This document shows, piece by piece, positions 9,915 through 18,577 of a DNA stretch of 64,000 nucleotides. The position numbers and the translations under genes are program-made. Source of the stretch: Flavobacterium geliluteum (GTDB lineage Bacteria; Bacteroidota; Bacteroidia; Flavobacteriales; Flavobacteriaceae); assembly GCF_017948595.1 (NCBI RefSeq), contig NZ_JAGFBV010000009.1:62001-126000 (forward strand). Direction: 5' to 3'. The notes beneath the pieces were generated by a model. That model searched no databases and was not told where the DNA came from. It saw only the letters and a program-made list of their open reading frames with translations. Positions within the stretch are counted from its first letter, which is position 1. Each line of letters begins with the position of its first letter.

Positions 9915-12365
9915 TTAATAAAAATCAACGTTTACCGCAACTTTTATTGCTCTGTAGTGAGCAACAGCCTCAAAACTATTCAGCATTTTCTGAATAGTTT
10001 TTTTTGTGTTTCCCAATGGCTCGTTTTGCGGAATCTTAATCAAAATTGTTCTAATATATTCATTTCTGATTCTACTAATCGCCGGTTCTTCCGGACCTAA
10101 AACAGGCATTTTCAAATTTTGACTTAAAACCTGATACAACCACATCGAACCTTCTTTTAATTTATCAAAATCACGGTGTTTCAACGTCAGTTTTATAATT
10201 CTAAAATAAGGCGGGTATTTGTAAATCTGACGATCATACAATTGCTCCTTATACATAGCTATATAATTATGGGTTGTAACTTGCTGAATCGTATTATGAT
10301 TTGGATTATAGGTTTGAATAACGACTTTTCCTTGTTTTTCTGACCGCCCCGCTCTTCCTGCCACCTGTGTCATCATCTGAAAACTACGTTCAAAAGCCCT
10401 AAAATCGGGATGGTGCAGCATATTATCTGCATTCATGATACCCACGAGGCTCACATTATCAAAATCCAAACCTTTGGCTAACATTTGCGTTCCTACCAAA
10501 ATATCAATTTCTCTATTTTTAAAAGCATCAATTATTTTCTCAAAACCAAACTTTCCGCGAGTAGTGTCCTGATCCATCCGACCTGTTTTGGCTTTTGGAA
10601 AAAGCGTCATTAGTTCTTGCTCTATTTGCTCGGTTCCGAAGCCTTTTGTTGTCAAATCAATACTCGAACAACTATGGCAGTGCGTTGGTTTGGCAATAGA
10701 GTAACCACAATAATGGCATCGCAGTTGGTTTTTATGTTTATGAAAAGTGAGACTCACATCGCATTGTTGGCAATGCGGCACATGACCACAAGTCATACAC
10801 TCTATAATAGGTGAGTAACCTCTTCTGTTCTGAAACAAAATAACCTGCTCACCTAAAGACAGCGCTTCTGCCACTTCTTCGATTAAAAGATCACTAAAAT
10901 GTCCCGTCATTCTTTTTCTAAAATGTTTGTCTTTCAAATCGACAAGAACAATTTCGGGCATTCGCACATTATTATAACGTTCAAAAAGGGTTACCAACCC
11001 ATATTTTTCAGTTTGGGTATTAAAATACGTTTCGATACTTGGTGTTGCCGAACCCAAAAGCACTTTGGCTCCATGAAAATTAGCCAATACAACCGCGGCA
11101 TCACGGGCGTGGTATCTTGGTGCAGGATCGGTCTGCTTAAAAGTCTGCTCGTGCTCTTCGTCAACAATCAAGAGGCCTAAATGGGCGAAAGGCAAAAACA
11201 ACGCCGACCTTGCTCCTATCACAATCTGAGCTTTTTCTGCGTTTTCCAACGTCTGTCTCCACACTTCTACTCTTTCATTATTACTATATTTCGAATGAAA
11301 AACGGCTACTTTATCGCCAAAATAATGTCGCAAACGTGACACCAATTGTGTTGTAAGCGCAATTTCAGGCAGCAAATACAGGACTTGTTTGCCTGTTTGA
11401 AGGTATTCTTCAATTAGTTTTATATAAATTTCAGTCTTTCCGCTGGACGTTACGCCATGAAGTAAACACACTTCTTTTTTAGCAAAATTTTCTTTTATTT
11501 GATTAAAAGCTTCTTCCTGCGCATCACTCAATTGCAATTGTTTTTCTGAAGCTTTTCCGGCAAAAGAAACTCTATCGTGCTGCAGAAAATACTCTTCAAA
11601 AACCTCTTTTTCGATCAAAGCTTTTACAATCGTAGGAGTAGATTGTGACGTTTCTACCAATTTCTTTACCGTAATGGGTTTCTTCTCAGAAGCGCTCAAC
11701 TGAAAATAAGTCAGAACGATTTCTTTTTGTTTGTTGGCTCCTTTCAGAATTTCAAGTAATTGCCCTAAACCTTCATCCGACTCATATTTCTCGTGCAATT
11801 TTACATATCGAATGAGTTTGGGTTTGTAATTTTCTTTGATTTCATCTTCTAAAACAATGATATTTTTGGCTATCATGGTTTGAAGAATCGGAAAAATATT
11901 TTTCTTATTTAATATCGAAATAATATCCTGAACTTTTAATGAACTCTGTTGCTGCAAGGCTTCGTAGACAAGAAACTCATCATTTGAGAGTTCGTTTTTA
12001 TCAACAAAAACATCTGTTTTGTGCGAAATAATGGTTTCATTTTCTAATAATAATCCTGTCGGAAAAGCACCTCGATACACATCGCCAATGCCACACATAT
12101 AATAGTTAGCCACCCAAAGCCAGTGTTTGATCTGTATTTCGGTAGCAATTGGTTTTTCATCTAAAATTTGATGAATCTCTTTGGCTTCATATAAACTTGG
12201 GGCATTTTGATGCATGTCCAGTACCAAAGCGGTGTAGATTTTACTTTTTCCAAAAGGTACGGCGACGCGCATTCCTTTTTTTATAAAATGAAATTCGGCC
12301 TCAGAAACACGGTACGTAAAGGTTTTGGCTAGTGAAAGCGGTAAAATAACTTCGACAAAAAACAT
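9915..12365 (-). CDS. priA: Primosomal protein N' (replication restart helicase PriA)
   Basis: 816 residues, near the family length. N-terminal DNA-binding domain (1-105), then the helicase: Walker A GVTSSGKT (304-311), DEEH box (402-405), GSATPS (438-443), and a zinc-binding insert with eight cysteines (C523, C526, C532, C535, C550, C553, C563, C566). Motif VI-like QMMTQVAGRAGR follows. PriA reloads the replisome at stalled forks by unwinding and recruiting the DnaB-type helicase. It is the last gene of a minus-strand run, 19 nt after the metallo-beta-lactamase gene, so the two are probably co-transcribed. Confidence 0.97.
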   Translation of the reverse strand: MFFVEVILPLSLAKTFTYRVSEAEFHFIKKGMRVAVPFGKSKIYTALVLDMHQNAPSLYEAKEIHQILDEKPIATEIQIKHWLWVANYYMCGIGDVYRGAFPTGLLLENETIISHKTDVFVDKNELSNDEFLVYEALQQQSSLKVQDIISILNKKNIFPILQTMIAKNIIVLEDEIKENYKPKLIRYVKLHEKYESDEGLGQLLEILKGANKQKEIVLTYFQLSASEKKPITVKKLVETSQSTPTIVKALIEKEVFEEYFLQHDRVSFAGKASEKQLQLSDAQEEAFNQIKENFAKKEVCLLHGVTSSGKTEIYIKLIEEYLQTGKQVLYLLPEIALTTQLVSRLRHYFGDKVAVFHSKYSNNERVEVWRQTLENAEKAQIVIGARSALFLPFAHLGLLIVDEEHEQTFKQTDPAPRYHARDAAVVLANFHGAKVLLGSATPSIETYFNTQTEKYGLVTLFERYNNVRMPEIVLVDLKDKHFRKRMTGHFSDLLIEEVAEALSLGEQVILFQNRRGYSPIIECMTCGHVPHCQQCDVSLTFHKHKNQLRCHYCGYSIAKPTHCHSCSSIDLTTKGFGTEQIEQELMTLFPKAKTGRMDQDTTRGKFGFEKIIDAFKNREIDILVGTQMLAKGLDFDNVSLVGIMNADNMLHHPDFRAFERSFQMMTQVAGRAGRSEKQGKVVIQTYNPNHNTIQQVTTHNYIAMYKEQLYDRQIYKYPPYFRIIKLTLKHRDFDKLKEGSMWLYQVLSQNLKMPVLGPEEPAISRIRNEYIRTILIKIPQNEPLGNTKKTIQKMLNSFEAVAHYRAIKVAVNVDFY

Positions 12366-12384
12366 GTGATTTTTAAACTATATA

Positions 12385-13137
12385 TTAAGATTTCTTTCTG
12401 CCAGAAGCTTTTTCCGCCAAATATTTCTCTACCAATTTTAAAGTATGATACAAAGAGTCTGTACTAGTCCAATCATCATGCCCAGGAATTATATAAACGG
12501 GACTTTTAAATTTAGCTAGCACTTTTTTTATCGATTTCTTCCATTCCTTAGCATCGGCATCACCTAAATAACCTAAATCTTTTGCTTCGGCACTTTTTAT
12601 AAAACAGCCTCCGTACATCACTTTTTCTTTGTCAAACCAAACTACAATATTGTCCGGAGCATGACCTTTACCAGGATAATATACTTGAAAAGTATGCTGC
12701 CCAACAGTAAAAGTAGTATCATTCGGAATAACAAATTCGGCTCTGTTTTTTCCTTCTTTTTCAAGAATTTGATCCGTAAGTTGGATGCTATATGTTTTTA
12801 TCCCCTTTTGTTTATAAAAACCAAAACCACCCGATCTGTCGTCATGTGAATGAGTACCAAAACACATCACAACTTCTTTATGATGTTTCGCTTTTATGCT
12901 GTCCAGCAAAGGCTGAAATTGCGTTTCATCCCAAGGCGCATCAAAAAGCACAACCCCTTTTTCTGTAACAAGATACATGGCATTGGCAGAAATCAGATTT
13001 CCTTTGTAATCATGAAATGTTTTATAAACATAAAAGTCACCCGTAAGATGACTTATTTGCAATGCGTTATTTTTAGATTGTCCAAAAGCATTTGATAACC
13101 CTACTAAAAATAAAACTATCGATGCTACTTTTTGCAT
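12385..13137 (-). CDS. Subclass B1 metallo-beta-lactamase
   Basis: 250 residues with a signal peptide (about 1-19, ending NAFGQ), so periplasmic. All six B1 zinc ligands are in place: H96, H98 and D100 in THSHDDRSGG, H159 in GKGHAPDN, C178 in YGGCFI and H220 in IPGHDDW; a Lys follows C178 at 181, as in B1 enzymes that use it to hold the substrate carboxylate. It therefore looks active, and hydrolysis of penicillins, cephalosporins and carbapenems is the family activity. It resembles the chromosomal enzymes of flavobacteria (JOHN, IND and BlaB types), but I cannot say which is closest. It lies 3 nt after a DUF2147 gene and 19 nt before priA, with no integrase, integron or IS nearby, so it is a resident gene. 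Confidence 0.9.
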   Translation of the reverse strand: MQKVASIVLFLVGLSNAFGQSKNNALQISHLTGDFYVYKTFHDYKGNLISANAMYLVTEKGVVLFDAPWDETQFQPLLDSIKAKHHKEVVMCFGTHSHDDRSGGFGFYKQKGIKTYSIQLTDQILEKEGKNRAEFVIPNDTTFTVGQHTFQVYYPGKGHAPDNIVVWFDKEKVMYGGCFIKSAEAKDLGYLGDADAKEWKKSIKKVLAKFKSPVYIIPGHDDWTSTDSLYHTLKLVEKYLAEKASGRKKS

Positions 13138-13140
13138 ATT

Positions 13141-13572
13141 TTAGTTTTTTACTCGAGTCCAATATTGCGTTCTTCCCATAAGGGCTACTCCAACATAACC
13201 GCGAAGTTTCAATTTATCGGCAGATTCTAAAGTGATGTAACATTTGTATTTTTTACCGTTGGTCGGATCCAGAATAGTACCTCCGTTGTACTCATCATCA
13301 TCTTTTTTGAGTCCGTTTATAATGATCATTCCTAAAATTGGTTTGTTTTTTTCTGCACCATCACATTTTGTACATAAATCTTTTTTATGACTGGCTCTTA
13401 GTATTTCTACCACTTTACCGTACACCTTTCCAGATTTTTCATAAATTTCTACAACTGATTTTACTTCACCTGTTTCGTCATCAATTGTTTTCCATTTTCC
13501 AATAACACTCTGACTCTGCATTGTGTTTAGAGCCAGAAAAACAACTCCAATCGTTAACATCCAATTTCTCAT
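13141..13572 (-). CDS. Secreted DUF2147 protein
   Basis: 143 residues with a signal peptide (about 1-20, ending MQSQS). The mature part has the DUF2147 pattern: GKWKTIDDETGEVKSVVEIYEKSGKVYGKV near the N-terminus, then a CTKCDG pair of cysteines, and GGTILDPTNGKKYKCYI, ending in YVGVALMGRTQYWTRV. The family is a small lipocalin-like beta-barrel of unknown function. It lies 1 nt after the YihY gene and 3 nt before the metallo-beta-lactamase gene; this tight packing indicates one transcript. Confidence 0.88.
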   Translation of the reverse strand: MRNWMLTIGVVFLALNTMQSQSVIGKWKTIDDETGEVKSVVEIYEKSGKVYGKVVEILRASHKKDLCTKCDGAEKNKPILGMIIINGLKKDDDEYNGGTILDPTNGKKYKCYITLESADKLKLRGYVGVALMGRTQYWTRVKN

Positions 13573-13573
13573 A

Positions 13574-14500
13574 CTATTTTTTTTTGTTTTTTTGTTTTAA
13601 TTTTCTGATTGAGGCATTCAATTCAAATCCCAAAAGCAGAATCATACAGTTAATCCAAATATAAAACATTAGAATTAATAATGTGCCAATAGAACCATAA
13701 AGTTCGTTGTATTTTGAAAATTTTATAACCCAAATTCCAAAAAAGAACGAAGATATAACAATTAATATGGTCGTAAAAACCGATCCAATACTAATAAAAG
13801 GTACTTTGTTATATTGTTTTGTACCGTAACGCAATAATAGCGAAGACGTTACCAAAATCATCAGTAAAATAAACAAATACCTACTCAAAATGATCAGCGG
13901 AATTTGATCACTTAACACATCCTGAATGATAGTTTTCTGAATTATCACCTCAAAAACAACGATCGTTGCTACTGTTACAAACAATATTAATGTCATTACC
14001 AGCGAAATAGCAAGTGCCGCTAAATATTGACTAAAAAAACCTCGTTTATCAAAGACATGTTTAGAGGATTCAAAGCCACTTAAAATTCCGTTAATACCAT
14101 TGGCCATCAAAAAAATAGAAAGCAAAAAACCCGAGGATAAGAGTCCCGAATGACTATTATTTAAAATATCACTAATGATTTTATTAATCGCATCATAGGT
14201 ATTTGGAGGAACTCCTTGCTGCACAAACTGTAAAAAATCTGCCTGAAATCCTTCTATAGGTATGTACGGAATTAAATTTAAAATAAATAAAGTAAAAGGA
14301 AACAAAGCCATAAAAAAACTGAAGGAAACGGCACTCGCATGATACGAAAATGCGCCCTCAATAATTCCAATGATGTACATTTCGAGCAAATCGTACAACG
14401 AAAACCCTTCCAGCGAAGGGAATTTTATCTTCTTTAAAAGCCGAACTAAATTTCGAACAACAGGGATTTTTTCAATCCGAGCTTCTATTTCTTGCGACAT
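13574..14500 (-). CDS. YihY/virulence factor BrkB family membrane protein
   Basis: 308 residues, with about six hydrophobic segments after a soluble N-terminus of some 50 residues. Family hallmarks: the first membrane segment SYHASAVSFSFFMALFPFTLFILNLIP and the late motif FSKYNELYGSIGTLLILMFYIWINCMILLLGFELNA. The family was once mis-annotated as ribonuclease BN; its real function is not settled. It heads a close-packed run with DUF2147, the metallo-beta-lactamase and priA, 78 nt downstream of nadC. Confidence 0.92.
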   Translation of the reverse strand: MSQEIEARIEKIPVVRNLVRLLKKIKFPSLEGFSLYDLLEMYIIGIIEGAFSYHASAVSFSFFMALFPFTLFILNLIPYIPIEGFQADFLQFVQQGVPPNTYDAINKIISDILNNSHSGLLSSGFLLSIFLMANGINGILSGFESSKHVFDKRGFFSQYLAALAISLVMTLILFVTVATIVVFEVIIQKTIIQDVLSDQIPLIILSRYLFILLMILVTSSLLLRYGTKQYNKVPFISIGSVFTTILIVISSFFFGIWVIKFSKYNELYGSIGTLLILMFYIWINCMILLLGFELNASIRKLKQKNKKK

Positions 14501-14578
14501 AATTTTATTTTAGATTTTAAAATTCAGGTTTTAGATTAGAATAAAAACACAGAGTATAAATTCCCGTAACTCACGTCA

Positions 14579-15436
14579 CTAAAAAGCTTTCAAACTCAAA
14601 TCCATGTTGTAAACAGAGTGCGTCAAAGCACCCGAAGAAATATAATTGACACCACATAACGCATATTCGCGAATGGTTTTTTCGTTAATATTTCCTGAAG
14701 ATTCTGTTTGGCATTGCTTTCCAATCAAAGCAACAGCTGTTTTTGTATCTTCATAATTAAAATTATCAATTAATATCCTATGCACACCTTCGCTTTGGAG
14801 AATTTCACGAATTTCATCCAAATTTCTGGCTTCTACAATAATTTTCAAATCCAGATTATTATCTTTCAAATAGTCTTTTGTCGTTGCAATGGCACGTGTA
14901 ATACCTCCCGCAAAATCAATATGATTGTCTTTTAGCATCACCATATCATAAAGTGCAAATCGATGATTCTCGCCGCCACCAATCTTTACCGCCCATTTTT
15001 CGGCCACTCTAAAGTTGGGTGTTGTTTTACGTGTATCCAAAATTTTTGCTCCTGTCCCTTCCAAAAGCTTAGTATATTGATGTGTTTTGGTCGCAATCGC
15101 AGACATACGCTGCATCGTGTTCAAGACTACTCGTTCTGCTTTCAAGATCGATTGCGAACTTCCCGAAACTTCAAAAACTACATCTCCATAATGCACCTCT
15201 TCACCATCTTCTATAAAAGTTTTTACTCTCAGTAAAGGATCTACATATTCAAAAATCATTCTGGCCATTGTAACACCGGCAATAATTCCCTGATCTTTTA
15301 CTAACAATTTAGCTTGCCCATTTGCCAATTCAGGAATACAAGCCAGCGAACTGTAATCGCCTGTACCCACATCTTCTCGAATTGCATTGCTAATTAACAG
15401 TTTTAATTCGGATTGAAATTGTTCTTCGCTAATCAT
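14579..15436 (-). CDS. nadC: Nicotinate-nucleotide pyrophosphorylase (carboxylating)
   Basis: 285 residues, the usual length. The enzyme makes nicotinate mononucleotide from quinolinate and PRPP in de novo NAD synthesis. Signatures: DVGTGDYSS, ERVVLNTMQRMSAIAT, the PRPP/quinolinate-binding RKTTPNFRVAEKWAV, GGGENHRFALYDMVMLKDNH, and the C-terminal VNYISSGALTHS. nadA and nadB are not in the window. ATG at 15436; divergent from the AlkC-like gene, with 156 nt between them. Confidence 0.97.
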   Translation of the reverse strand: MISEEQFQSELKLLISNAIREDVGTGDYSSLACIPELANGQAKLLVKDQGIIAGVTMARMIFEYVDPLLRVKTFIEDGEEVHYGDVVFEVSGSSQSILKAERVVLNTMQRMSAIATKTHQYTKLLEGTGAKILDTRKTTPNFRVAEKWAVKIGGGENHRFALYDMVMLKDNHIDFAGGITRAIATTKDYLKDNNLDLKIIVEARNLDEIREILQSEGVHRILIDNFNYEDTKTAVALIGKQCQTESSGNINEKTIREYALCGVNYISSGALTHSVYNMDLSLKAF

Positions 15437-15564
15437 TTTTTTAGTTTTATGAGGTGCTAAAGTAGGATAAATTTTGTCTATTTGAAAGTTTCGCTTCTTC
15501 GAAAATCGAAAAATATGACTAAAACTTCTTGTCCTTAATTATAATAAATTAAAGGAACATTAAA

Positions 15565-15572
15565 TATCTTTG
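15565..15572 (+). promoter_or_regulatory. Candidate -7 element of the AlkC-like gene
   Basis: TATCTTTG matches TAnnTTTG and lies 20 nt before the ATG at 15593. No TTG occurs at the right distance upstream, so this is a partial match only. Confidence 0.4.
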
Positions 15573-15592
15573 ATCCTCATCTTATCAAAATC

Positions 15593-16693
15593 ATGGCATT
15601 AATAAAAGACATTTACTCGGTTACTTTTTACGAAAAATTCGGTCAGGCTGTAGCCGAAATTCATCCAACATTTGATAAACAGCAATTTATCGATACGATT
15701 TACCAAGACGATTTTGCTCAAAAAGAATGGAAAGACCGAATGAAGCATACAACAGTAGTTTTGCATCAATTTATGCCCGAAAGTTTCTCAGAAGCCGTTT
15801 TACTGATCGATAAAATCATTCAAAACTTAAAGAAAAACAAGTTTACAGACGGCAATCTGGCTTTTATATTCTTTGCCGATTATATCGAAATGTATGGCTT
15901 AGACGATTTTAAAACTTCGGCGAAAGCCTTTGTTTCTATCACTCAATTTATCAGTTGCGAATTTGCTGTTCGTCCTTTTATTCTTAAATACAAAGAAAAA
16001 ATGATTGACGAAATGGTGCAATGGTCCTTGCATGAAAACCATCATGTACGCCGACTGGCCAGCGAAGGAAGCCGTCCTAGGTTGCCGTGGGCAATGGCGA
16101 TTCCGTTCCTGAAGAAAGATCCCGCTTCTATACTGCCAATCTTAGAAAATCTAAAAAACGATTCCTCAGAATACGTGCGCAGAAGCGTTGCTAATAGCCT
16201 GAATGATATTGCCAAAGATAATGCTCAAACTGTGCTCGAAATAGCAAAAAAATGGCGCGGAATCAGCAAAGAAACCGATGGTATTATCAAACACGGTTGC
16301 AGGACTTTGCTAAAACAGGGACATCCCGAAATATTAAGTCATTATGGTTTAGAAAGTACTAATATTGCACTTTCCTCTTTCGAAATTAAAACGCCAGTAG
16401 TAAAAATCGGGAGTTATCTGGAATTTCAATTTCAATTAAATAATAAAAATAACGAAGCCAAAAACGTTCGTTTAGAATACGCTATCCATTATAAAAAAGC
16501 AAAGGGTCATCTGGCCAAAAAAGTCTTTAAAATTAGTGAGAAGAGTTATTCGCCCAATCAAATAATTAAAGTAGAAAGGAAACAATCTTTCAAAGTTATT
16601 ACGACTCGCGTTTTTCATACGGGTATGCATCAGCTTTCGATCATCATCAACGGTACCGAAAGTGATGTTTTGGAATTTGAGTTGATCAATTAA
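15593..16693 (+). CDS. AlkC-like DNA alkylation repair glycosylase
   Basis: 366 residues. Residues 1 to about 235 form the HEAT-like helical fold of the AlkC/AlkD family (with LHENHHVRRLASEGSRPRLPW, then SEYVRRSVANSLNDIAK). The C-terminal 110 residues (about 255-366) are predicted beta-rich and Ig-like. AlkD lacks such a domain while AlkC has it, so this is AlkC-like by architecture. The family excises 3-methyladenine-type lesions without flipping the base. It stands alone, divergent from nadC; a -7 element lies at 15565. ATG at 15593. Confidence 0.85.
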   Translation: MALIKDIYSVTFYEKFGQAVAEIHPTFDKQQFIDTIYQDDFAQKEWKDRMKHTTVVLHQFMPESFSEAVLLIDKIIQNLKKNKFTDGNLAFIFFADYIEMYGLDDFKTSAKAFVSITQFISCEFAVRPFILKYKEKMIDEMVQWSLHENHHVRRLASEGSRPRLPWAMAIPFLKKDPASILPILENLKNDSSEYVRRSVANSLNDIAKDNAQTVLEIAKKWRGISKETDGIIKHGCRTLLKQGHPEILSHYGLESTNIALSSFEIKTPVVKIGSYLEFQFQLNNKNNEAKNVRLEYAIHYKKAKGHLAKKVFKISEKSYSPNQIIKVERKQSFKVITTRVFHTGMHQLSIIINGTESDVLEFELIN

Positions 16694-16770
16694 TTTTCCT
16701 ACTTTTATAAAACAATAACAAAAAAAGCTTTTCTTAATCTAAATTAAGCCGACTATTGATGTTGGCAAAC

Positions 16771-16778
16771 TAATTTTG
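16771..16778 (+). promoter_or_regulatory. Candidate -7 element of the pirin-osmC-GNAT run
   Basis: TAATTTTG matches TAnnTTTG, 20 nt before the pirin ATG (16799). The nearest TTG (16756-16758) is only 12 nt upstream, too close for the consensus, so the upstream element is unclear. Confidence 0.45.
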
Positions 16779-16798
16779 TTAAAACAAAAACCATTACT

Positions 16799-17680
16799 AT
16801 GTCAAATATCAGTTTAATAATCGAAGAACGTTCTGCCAATATTGGCAATTTTATGGTCGGCAGACTATTGCCTTTTCGCGAAAAAAGAGCGGTTGGACCA
16901 TTTGTTTTTATCGATCACATGGGACCTGCACATCTTAATGAATATCAGAACATGGATGTGCCTCCTCATCCACATATTGGCCTTTCGACACTAACTTTTT
17001 TGTTTGAAGGAAGTATCATGCACCGCGATAGTTTAGGAACAGAACTTGAGATAAAACCGGGCGCCGTAAACTGGATGACAGCAGGAAAAGGAATCGTACA
17101 TTCTGAGAGAACGCCCGAATACCTCAGACATTCTGATAAAATGCTTCACGGACTGCAAATTTGGGTTGCATTACCGAAAGACTTAGAGCAAATGGAACCT
17201 AATTTTGCACATATCGAAGCAGACGAAATACCAAATTGGGAAGCAGATGGCGTCTCATACAAACTTATTGCGGGTGAAGCTTTTGGCAAAAAATCACCTG
17301 TTCCAGTGTATAGTCCTTTGTATTTTATCGAAATTAAAAGTACAAAAGCGCAAAAAATAAACATCGGAAACCATTTATTTGGAGAAAGTGGCTTGTACAT
17401 ACTCGAAGGAAGCATCAAAAGTGGCGATCATGTGTACGATCCAAAACAAATTCTAATTACCAACGACAGCACTTTGTGTGAGTTTGAATTGGCGGAAAAT
17501 ACGACTGTATATATTTTTGGAGGAACACCTTTTCCTGAAGAACATTTTATCTTTTGGAATTTTGTCTCTTCGGATAAAAATCTAATAGAAAAAGCAAAAA
17601 AAGACTGGACTGAACAGACTTTCCCAAAAGTGCCGGGCGAAACCGAATTTGTCCCTTTACCTGAACCAAAAATCAAATAA
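16799..17680 (+). CDS. Pirin family protein
   Basis: 293 residues, bicupin. The N-terminal cupin keeps the metal ligands of human pirin: H57 and H59 (VPPHPHIGLSTLTF), H101 and E103 (GKGIVHSER). A C-terminal pirin domain follows (about 175-280). Bacterial pirins are reported as quercetinases or as redox-linked regulators; which applies here cannot be told. It is followed 3 nt later by an OsmC gene and then a small GNAT gene, suggesting an oxidative or electrophile stress transcript. Confidence 0.93.
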   Translation: MSNISLIIEERSANIGNFMVGRLLPFREKRAVGPFVFIDHMGPAHLNEYQNMDVPPHPHIGLSTLTFLFEGSIMHRDSLGTELEIKPGAVNWMTAGKGIVHSERTPEYLRHSDKMLHGLQIWVALPKDLEQMEPNFAHIEADEIPNWEADGVSYKLIAGEAFGKKSPVPVYSPLYFIEIKSTKAQKINIGNHLFGESGLYILEGSIKSGDHVYDPKQILITNDSTLCEFELAENTTVYIFGGTPFPEEHFIFWNFVSSDKNLIEKAKKDWTEQTFPKVPGETEFVPLPEPKIK

Positions 17681-17683
17681 TTT

Positions 17684-18079
17684 ATGCAAACGATATCCGC
17701 AACAATCGATACACGCTTGTATCGCACCGAAATAAAATCTTCCAGCGATAATGTTATAATTGCCGATGAACCTCAAGAAATGGGTGGCAAAAATTTAGGC
17801 TTTAACCCTACCGAACTTTTGGCTGCCTCACTGGCTTCCTGCACGCTGATTACGCTACGAATGTACATCAATCGCAAACAATGGGATGTGTCTGAAATTT
17901 CGATTAAAGTAGATTTTGAAAGAGATACCGAGCGAAACGTAGCACAATTTACCAGAAAAATTGAGGTTATTGGAGAAATTGACACCACACAAAAACAACG
18001 TCTGGAAACTATTGCCAACAGCTGTCCGATTCATAAAACATTGACACATTCAATCGAAATTAAAACCACTTTAATATAA
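17684..18079 (+). CDS. OsmC family peroxiredoxin-like protein
   Basis: 131 residues. The two redox cysteines of the OsmC/Ohr fold are present: C53 in LAASLASCTLITLRMY and C114 in NSCPIHKTL, with GGKNLGFNPTELL before the first. The family reduces organic hydroperoxides through these thiols. It starts 3 nt after the pirin stop codon and ends 6 nt before a small acetyltransferase, so it lies in the middle of a three-gene transcript. ATG at 17684. Confidence 0.92.
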   Translation: MQTISATIDTRLYRTEIKSSSDNVIIADEPQEMGGKNLGFNPTELLAASLASCTLITLRMYINRKQWDVSEISIKVDFERDTERNVAQFTRKIEVIGEIDTTQKQRLETIANSCPIHKTLTHSIEIKTTLI

Positions 18080-18085
18080 TTTATC

Positions 18086-18370
18086 ATGAAAATAGAACAA
18101 ACAAACGACGGAAGAAAAGGCTATTTTGAAGCTCTAGAAGAAGGGAAACAAGCCGGAAAAATGACCTATACATGGGCAGGTGACACCAAATTTATCATTG
18201 ATCATACCGAAGTAAATGAAGCATTTAACGGAAAAGGTGTTGGTAAAAAAATGGTTATGGCAGCTGTAGAATATGCACGAGAAAAAAATATAAAAATCCT
18301 TCCGCTTTGTCCTTTTGCCAAAAGTGTTTTTGATAAGACACCAGAGATTCATGATGTACTTTTTTCTTAA
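18086..18370 (+). CDS. Small GNAT-fold acetyltransferase (YjdJ-like)
   Basis: 94 residues, the length of the minimal GNAT type. It shows KMTYTWAGDTKFIIDHTEVNEAFNGKGVGKKMVMAAVEYARE, whose GKGVGKKM is the acetyl-CoA pyrophosphate loop, and CPFAKSVFDKTPE near the end with a conserved Cys. Substrate unknown. Third gene of the pirin-osmC run, 6 nt after osmC. Confidence 0.9.
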   Translation: MKIEQTNDGRKGYFEALEEGKQAGKMTYTWAGDTKFIIDHTEVNEAFNGKGVGKKMVMAAVEYAREKNIKILPLCPFAKSVFDKTPEIHDVLFS

Positions 18371-18415
18371 GGATCTAAGTTTTTTTTACCGCAAAGCACA
18401 CAAAAAATTACACAA

Positions 18416-18451
18416 GGTTCGCAAAGTTTTATAGGTAAAGCTTTGCGAACT
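18416..18451. repeat. Intergenic inverted repeat (CGCAAAG word)
   Basis: GTTCGCAAAG (18417-18426) is repeated inverted as CTTTGCGAAC (18441-18450) around a 14-nt spacer. Nearby copies of the same word (CCGCAAAGC at 18389, TTTGCGTT at 18493) make this a small patch of one word in both orientations. It could also end transcription of the GNAT gene, but no T run follows. Confidence 0.6.
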
Positions 18452-18548
18452 TTACGTTTGTATTAAGTCTGCAGATAAAAAATCTTGCGTTCTTTGCGTT
18501 AAAAAAAATATCACGAAAATCAAATTTTTTAATCTCCTCCAAAAGTCA

Positions 18549-18556
18549 TATATTTG
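18549..18556 (+). promoter_or_regulatory. Candidate -7 element of the adenosine deaminase gene
   Basis: TATATTTG matches TAnnTTTG, 21 nt before the ATG at 18578. No TTG at the expected upstream distance. Confidence 0.4.
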
Positions 18557-18577
18557 CATGTAATTTAAACTTAGAGT

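Noticed and set aside
12385..13137. Horizontally acquired resistance gene
   Set aside because: No mobile element, integron site or unusual composition; it is packed inside a resident operon.
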